Positions 59,833 through 64,000 of a DNA stretch of 64,000 nt are shown here, piece by piece. Both the position numbers and the translations under genes were made by a program. Source of the stretch: Haloarcula nitratireducens (GTDB taxonomy: Archaea > Halobacteriota > Halobacteria > Halobacteriales > Haloarculaceae); contig NZ_RKLT01000001.1 in assembly GCF_019599505.1 (NCBI RefSeq), positions 930,001 through 994,000 on the forward strand, read 5' to 3'. The notes under the pieces were generated by a model. The model was not told the origin of the DNA. It made no database searches and saw nothing but the letters and a program-made list of their open reading frames with translations. Numbering within the stretch: the first letter of the stretch is position 1; each line of letters opens with the position of its first letter.

Positions 59833-60846
59833 ATGTCGAGAAAGATAGTGGTCCTCGCGGTCGCGGCGACGCTCCTGCTCGCCGGGTGTGCCGGCCTCGG
59901 CGGTAATTCGGCTGGGGGCGACGGTGCCCAAATGGCCGGCGACGGCGGTAACGGGGGCAGCGGTGGCGACGACGCTGGCGCTACGAGCGGCGGCCAGGAG
60001 AACTCCGACGCTAGCACGAACGGAAACGCCCAAGTGAACGCCGCCGCCCAGCAGCGCGCGATAATCAGGACCGGACGGATGGTCGTCGAGGTGGACAACT
60101 TCTCGCAGCGGCGCAACGCTATCGTGTCGCAGGCCCGAGAGTACGGCGGCTACGTCAGCGACTCGAACCAGCGCCTCCACCGCAACGGCGAGGCGAAATG
60201 GGTCTCCGGCTACGTCGTCCTCAGAGTCCCGAGCGAGCGTTACCGGGCGATGCAAGCGGCCGTCGGCTCGGAGGGGACCGTCGTGACCGAGGAGACGACG
60301 ACGAAGGACGTCACCGACCAGTTGGTCGACCTCGAAGCGCGACTGGAGAACCTCGAACAGCGCCGCGACCGGCTCCGGACGTTCTACGACCGGGCCAACG
60401 ACACGGAGGAACTGCTCCGAATCGAGGAGGAACTCTCGGACGTGCAGGGCGAGATAGAGCGACTGGAGGCGCAGAAGCGCTCGCTCGAACAGCGGGTGGC
60501 GTACTCGACGCTCCGGGTCGAGCTAAACGAGCCTCAACCGGGCGTCACGCAGATACGGACTCAGTACCACGAGCAGTCGCTCGCGGCCGTGTTCATGGGG
60601 TCGGTGCGGGACGTCTACGTCTTCGGTCGGGCGACGCTGGTGACGATCGCGGCCGTCGCGCCGTGGCTCGGAGTCCTGGCGGTGCCGGCGCTCGGACTTC
60701 GCTGGCTGCTCGGCGGTCGGGGCGTCCCGCTGGTCGGTCGGCTCCGCGGTGGCGACAGCGAGACGGGCGATAGTGACGTGGACGACAGCGAAGCGAACGA
60801 CACCAGTAACGAGACGACTGTGATAGACGACAACGAGGACCGCTAG
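59833..60846 (+). CDS. DUF4349 family membrane lipoprotein
   Basis: A 337-aa protein with a signal and lipobox (LLLAGCAGLGG, Cys19), a Gly/Asp/Ser linker to about residue 62, and a beta-rich DUF4349 domain. A long predicted coiled coil (about 160-220: LVDLEARLENLEQRRDRLRT and EEELSDVQGEIERLEAQKRS) and a membrane helix (about 262-295) follow. The domain occurs in bacteria and archaea on the cell surface and its function is unknown. Confidence 0.85.
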   Translation: MSRKIVVLAVAATLLLAGCAGLGGNSAGGDGAQMAGDGGNGGSGGDDAGATSGGQENSDASTNGNAQVNAAAQQRAIIRTGRMVVEVDNFSQRRNAIVSQAREYGGYVSDSNQRLHRNGEAKWVSGYVVLRVPSERYRAMQAAVGSEGTVVTEETTTKDVTDQLVDLEARLENLEQRRDRLRTFYDRANDTEELLRIEEELSDVQGEIERLEAQKRSLEQRVAYSTLRVELNEPQPGVTQIRTQYHEQSLAAVFMGSVRDVYVFGRATLVTIAAVAPWLGVLAVPALGLRWLLGGRGVPLVGRLRGGDSETGDSDVDDSEANDTSNETTVIDDNEDR

Positions 60847-60974
60847 TCGACCGACACCGGGTGTTTTTTACCGTTGGGTCCGTAACGATATCTCGCTGGC
60901 AAGGCGCTTTTCACGTCGATGCCAGCGCTACAGCCCGTCTCGCTGCTCGGCCACACGGCGTCGCTCGTCCGCCG

Positions 60975-60994
60975 AAGGCTGTCCGGACAGCCTT
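60975..60994. terminator. 20-bp perfect palindrome between convergent genes
   Basis: AAGGCTGTCCGGACAGCCTT lies in the 186-nt gap between the DUF4349 stop (60846) and the aldehyde dehydrogenase stop (61033). As a symmetric element between two convergent ends it could fold in transcripts from either side. No other feature was seen in the gap. Confidence 0.5.
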
Positions 60995-61032
60995 TCTCGT
61001 CACTCCTCGTCCACCGCTTTCGTCCGCTTCGC

Positions 61033-62571
61033 TTACCGCTCCTCGTCCGTCTTTATCTCCGCTGAGAGGCCCTGTGCCATCTCGATCTCCTTCGAGTTGT
61101 TGAGCGTCCACGCCGTCCGCTCGGTGACGGCCTCGACGACCTCGCGGGCGTGGGGCGGGCCGCTCCCGGACTTCTTGACGCCGCCGAACGGTAGCTGGAC
61201 CTCAGCGCCGATACACGGGAGGTTGCCGTAGGCGAGGCCGACCTCCGCGTGGTCGCGGTAGTAGTTTATCTGCCGGTAGTCCTCGGAGACGACCGCGCCG
61301 GCCAGTCCGTACTCCGTGTCGTTCTGTATCTCGACGCCGCGCTCGATGTCGCCGTCGTACTCCACGAGGGCGACGTGCGGCCCGAACACCTCCTCGTGGA
61401 ACGGGTCGAGGTCGGTGTCGGCGTCGACCTCGTAGACGAACGGACCGACCCAGAAGCCGTCCTCGTGCCCCTCGGGAATCTCCTCGGCGTCGAGTTCCGC
61501 GCGGTCGACGAGCACCGTCGCGTCGTCCGAATCCCGGACCGCGTCGTTGTACCGCTGGAACTTCGCTATCTGGTCCTCGTCGGCCAGCGGTCCCATGAAC
61601 GTGTCCTCGGAGAGCGGGTCGCCGACGGTCACGTCCTCGGCGAGGTCCACGAACTTGCGCTTGAACTCCTCGTAGACGTCCGTGTGGACGACGAGGCGTT
61701 CAGCGGAGACACAGCGCTGGCCCGTCGTCTTGAACGAGGACATGACCGTCGAGTGCAGCGCGATGTCCATGTCGGCGGCGTCGGTGACGACGACACTGTT
61801 CTTCCCGCCCATCTCACAGCAGGCGTTGCGCCCCGCGCGGCCGCCGATCTTCTCGTCGACCTTGTGGCCGACCTCGGCGCTGCCGGTAAAGAGGACCGTA
61901 TCGACCCGGTCGTCCTCGACGATTGCGTTTCCGGCCTCGCCGTAGCCCTGCACGAGGTTGAACACGCCGTCGGGTATCCCCGCGTCCTCGAACATCTCGG
62001 CGACGGTCTGGCCGCACCACGGCGTCTGTTCGGCGGGCTTCCAGACGACGGTGTTGCCCTCGACCAGCGTGACCGCCATGTGCCAGTAGGGGATGGCCAC
62101 CGGGAAGTTCCACGGCGTGATACAGCCGACGACGCCCTTCGGACTGCGGCGCATGTAGGCGTCCTTGCTCGGGATCTCCGAGGGGACCACGTCGCCGTGC
62201 GGGTGGCGGGCGTTGCCGGCCGCGAGTTCCACCATGTGGGCCGCTTCGACGACGTCCGCGCGGCCCTCGGATATCTCTTTGCCGCACTCCTTCGTGACGA
62301 TCTCGCCGAGTTCGTCGGTTCGGTCGCGGAGTTCGTGATACACGTCCCAGAGGTACTCCGCCCGATCGATGTACGAGAGGGCGCGCCACTCCTCGACGGC
62401 CGATTCGGCGGCCGAGACGGCGTCGCTGACGTCTTCCTCTGTCCCGCGGTGGACCGTCTGCAGCGTCTCCCGCGTCGCGGGGTTCACCGTCTCGAACGTC
62501 TCGGTTCCGTGCCCGCTTCGCCACTCGCCGTCGACGTAGTGCCGGAGCGGTTCGGTCTGGTCGTCGCGCAT
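61033..62571 (-). CDS. Aldehyde dehydrogenase (NAD(P)-dependent)
   Basis: A 512-aa aldehyde dehydrogenase with Asn155 (TPWNFPVAIPYW), Glu253 (CCEMGGKNSVVV) and nucleophile Cys287 (TTGQRCVSAERLVVH). GKNSVVVTDAADMD and IPYWHMAVTLVEGNTVVWKPA are typical of the branch that includes haloarchaeal sugar-pathway 2-oxoglutarate/glutarate semialdehyde dehydrogenases and ALDH7-like enzymes. The substrate is therefore a semialdehyde or fatty aldehyde; I cannot choose. The C-terminal 20 residues are charged. No linked pathway genes are adjacent. Confidence 0.9.
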   Translation of the reverse strand: MRDDQTEPLRHYVDGEWRSGHGTETFETVNPATRETLQTVHRGTEEDVSDAVSAAESAVEEWRALSYIDRAEYLWDVYHELRDRTDELGEIVTKECGKEISEGRADVVEAAHMVELAAGNARHPHGDVVPSEIPSKDAYMRRSPKGVVGCITPWNFPVAIPYWHMAVTLVEGNTVVWKPAEQTPWCGQTVAEMFEDAGIPDGVFNLVQGYGEAGNAIVEDDRVDTVLFTGSAEVGHKVDEKIGGRAGRNACCEMGGKNSVVVTDAADMDIALHSTVMSSFKTTGQRCVSAERLVVHTDVYEEFKRKFVDLAEDVTVGDPLSEDTFMGPLADEDQIAKFQRYNDAVRDSDDATVLVDRAELDAEEIPEGHEDGFWVGPFVYEVDADTDLDPFHEEVFGPHVALVEYDGDIERGVEIQNDTEYGLAGAVVSEDYRQINYYRDHAEVGLAYGNLPCIGAEVQLPFGGVKKSGSGPPHAREVVEAVTERTAWTLNNSKEIEMAQGLSAEIKTDEER

Positions 62572-62674
62572 ACCAGGCGGTACGCCGGCGGCTGTGAAAA
62601 GTTATGCGTCAACACACCCCGAACCGGCGGACGGCGCGAACGCGGAGACCGTCGGAACGCCGATTCCCCGGCGG

Positions 62675-64000
62675 TCAGCGCTCGCGTTCCCGTTCCAGCG
62701 CGCGTTCGAAGTGTTCGGCTCCGATAGTCACCTCGTCGGCGCGCTCGCTGGCCTCGGCCGGCCCCATCTCCTCGGCGGCCTCGCGGATGGCCAGCATCGA
62801 CGCCTCGCGGACGACGGCTTCGAGTTCAGCCCCCGAGAACCCCTCCGTCTCGGCGGCGAGGTCCGATAGCGAGACGTCCTCGGCGACGGGTTTGCCCTCG
62901 GTGTGGACCGCGAGAATCGCCTCGCGGGCGTCGTGGTCCGGGTTCGGCACCTCGACGTGCTGTTCGAGTCGGCCCGGTCGCAGGAGGGCATCGTCTATCA
63001 TGTCCCGGCGGTTGGTCGCGGCCAGCACCACGAGGTTCGGGTTCTCGGTGATGCCGTCGAGTTCCGCGAGCAGTTGGGAGACGACGCGCTCGGTCACCTC
63101 GTTGCCCTGGCCGCGGTGGCTGGCGATGGCGTCGATCTCGTCCAAGAAGATGATGCTCGGGGCGGTCTGTCGGGCGCGTTCGAACAGTTCTCGCACCGCC
63201 TCCTCGCTCTCGCCGACGTAGCGGTCCATGATCTCCGGCCCGGCGACGTGGATGAAGTTCACGTCGCTCTCGCCGGCGACGGCGCGGGCGAGCAGCGTCT
63301 TGCCGGTCCCCGGCGGGCCGTACATGAGGATGCCGCTGGGCGGGTCCGTCTTCGTCGCCGAGAACAGGTCACCGTACTCCAGGGGCCACTCGATGGCCTC
63401 GGTCAGCGTCTGCTTGACCTCGGGAAGCCCGCCCACGTCGTCGAAGGAGACCGCCGGCGACTCGGCGACGTACTCCCGCATCGCGCTGGGTTCGACGGTC
63501 GCCAGCGCCTCGTCGAAGTCCTCGCCGCGGACCTCGCTATCCTCGCGCTCCGCCCGCAACGCCGCCATCGCCGCCTCGGTGGTCAGCGACGCGAGGTCGG
63601 CCCCGACGAAGCCGTGGGTCTGGGCGGCGATGCGGTCTAGGTCCACGTCCTCGTGAATCGGCATGTCCCGCGTGTGGACGTCCAGAATCTCGCGGCGGCC
63701 GCTCTCGTCCGGGACGCCGATCTCGATCTCGCGGTCGAAGCGGCCGCCGCGGCGGAGCGCGGGGTCGACGGCGTCGACGCGGTTGGTCGCGCCGATGACG
63801 ACGACGCGCCCCCGGTCTTCGAGGCCGTCCATCAGCGTGAGCAACTGCGCGACCACGCGGTTCTCCATGTCGGCGTCCTCGTCGCGAGACCCCGCGATGG
63901 AGTCTATCTCGTCGACGAAGAGGATGGCCGGGGCGTTCTCCTCGGCTCTCTCGAAGGCCTCCCGCAGTCGCTCCTCGCTCTCGCCCTTGTACTTCGAGAC
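62675..64000 (-). CDS. CDC48-type AAA ATPase, C-terminal two-thirds (5' end beyond the window)
   Basis: The visible 441 codons run from the D1 domain ([20 protein letters not shown], Walker [13 protein letters not shown]) through its arginine finger region ([19 protein letters not shown]) into a complete D2 domain. D2 has [15 protein letters not shown], Walker [15 protein letters not shown], Walker [11 protein letters not shown] and the second [15 protein letters not shown]. Archaeal CDC48/VAT hexamers unfold proteins, often for the proteasome. The N-domain and D1 Walker A lie outside the right edge. The sequence from 63868 on continues in frame, so the ATG there is internal. Confidence 0.94.
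   Translation of the reverse strand, partial: VSKYKGESEERLREAFERAEENAPAILFVDEIDSIAGSRDEDADMENRVVAQLLTLMDGLEDRGRVVVIGATNRVDAVDPALRRGGRFDREIEIGVPDESGRREILDVHTRDMPIHEDVDLDRIAAQTHGFVGADLASLTTEAAMAALRAEREDSEVRGEDFDEALATVEPSAMREYVAESPAVSFDDVGGLPEVKQTLTEAIEWPLEYGDLFSATKTDPPSGILMYGPPGTGKTLLARAVAGESDVNFIHVAGPEIMDRYVGESEEAVRELFERARQTAPSIIFLDEIDAIASHRGQGNEVTERVVSQLLAELDGITENPNLVVLAATNRRDMIDDALLRPGRLEQHVEVPNPDHDAREAILAVHTEGKPVAEDVSLSDLAAETEGFSGAELEAVVREASMLAIREAAEEMGPAEASERADEVTIGAEHFERALERERER

Overview
The window is chromosomal DNA of a haloarchaeon (class Halobacteria). The G+C content is high, the proteins are acidic, there are twin-arginine lipoproteins and a PGF-CTERM-type surface protein, and there is a TFE/Trm56 information-processing cluster. 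Other archaeal hallmarks are HalX, UPF0058, AbrB-PhoU and CDC48. Many genes have a TATA-like box about 25-33 nt before the start codon, which fits leaderless transcripts. I cannot fix the genus. No insertion sequence, prophage or CRISPR array was seen; coding density is high and nearly all gaps are short.

Layout. 1-3.7 kb: a retropepsin-like protease end, an O-methyltransferase, a DNA glycosylase, serine acetyltransferase and Hsp20. 3.8-7.1 kb: divergent beta-oxidation genes (acyl-CoA dehydrogenase; 3-hydroxyacyl-CoA dehydrogenase/enoyl-CoA hydratase fusion). 7.3-9.8 kb: two tRNA-Glu genes in opposite orientation around a GlmU-like enzyme, a small zinc protein and a CNNM-domain protein. 9.9-14.2 kb: a membrane-anchored HTH protein and a large FAD/Fe-S 2-hydroxyacid dehydrogenase. 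14.4-19.8 kb: a branched-chain amino-acid type ABC transporter (livHMGF, with livJ facing it). 19.9-26.2 kb: ThyX, a RAD55-like ATPase with a HalX response regulator, an MBL hydrolase, a P-loop ATPase pair, a 7TM histidine kinase and superoxide dismutase. 26.3-30.7 kb: photolyase, a PaaG-like crotonase, an R2lox-type oxidase and small DNA-binding proteins. 30.9-41.1 kb: menaquinone genes menF-menD and menB-menA-menC-menE, interrupted by a secreted protease, a membrane J-domain protein and a small membrane protein. 41.2-46.5 kb: NRDE protein, regulators, a GGM-repeat protein, a PGF-CTERM protein, DUF2797, PEBP and GalE. 46.6-50 kb: DsbA-like lipoprotein, Trm56, TFE, DUF2110 and a lipoprotein. 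50.3-53.4 kb: CinA-type protein, a 38-residue membrane peptide, NAD kinase-like protein and PhoU regulator. 53.5-56.5 kb: SSADH with a thiamine-diphosphate decarboxylase. 56.5-64 kb: LEA14-like protein, small proteins, nitrilase, DUF4349, aldehyde dehydrogenase and the end of a CDC48 ATPase.

Themes. Central carbon and respiratory genes dominate: CoA-ester oxidation, 2-hydroxyacid oxidation, menaquinone synthesis and branched amino-acid uptake. The most notable points are: (1) an SSADH plus acetolactate-synthase-like gene pair that matches the cyanobacterial 2-oxoglutarate decarboxylase/SSADH bypass of the TCA cycle; (2) an R2lox protein with its metal and cross-link residues in place next to a PaaG-like isomerase; (3) an array of about eight hairpins plus tandem repeats between menB and menA; (4) a type II MenB resembling the mycobacterial enzyme.
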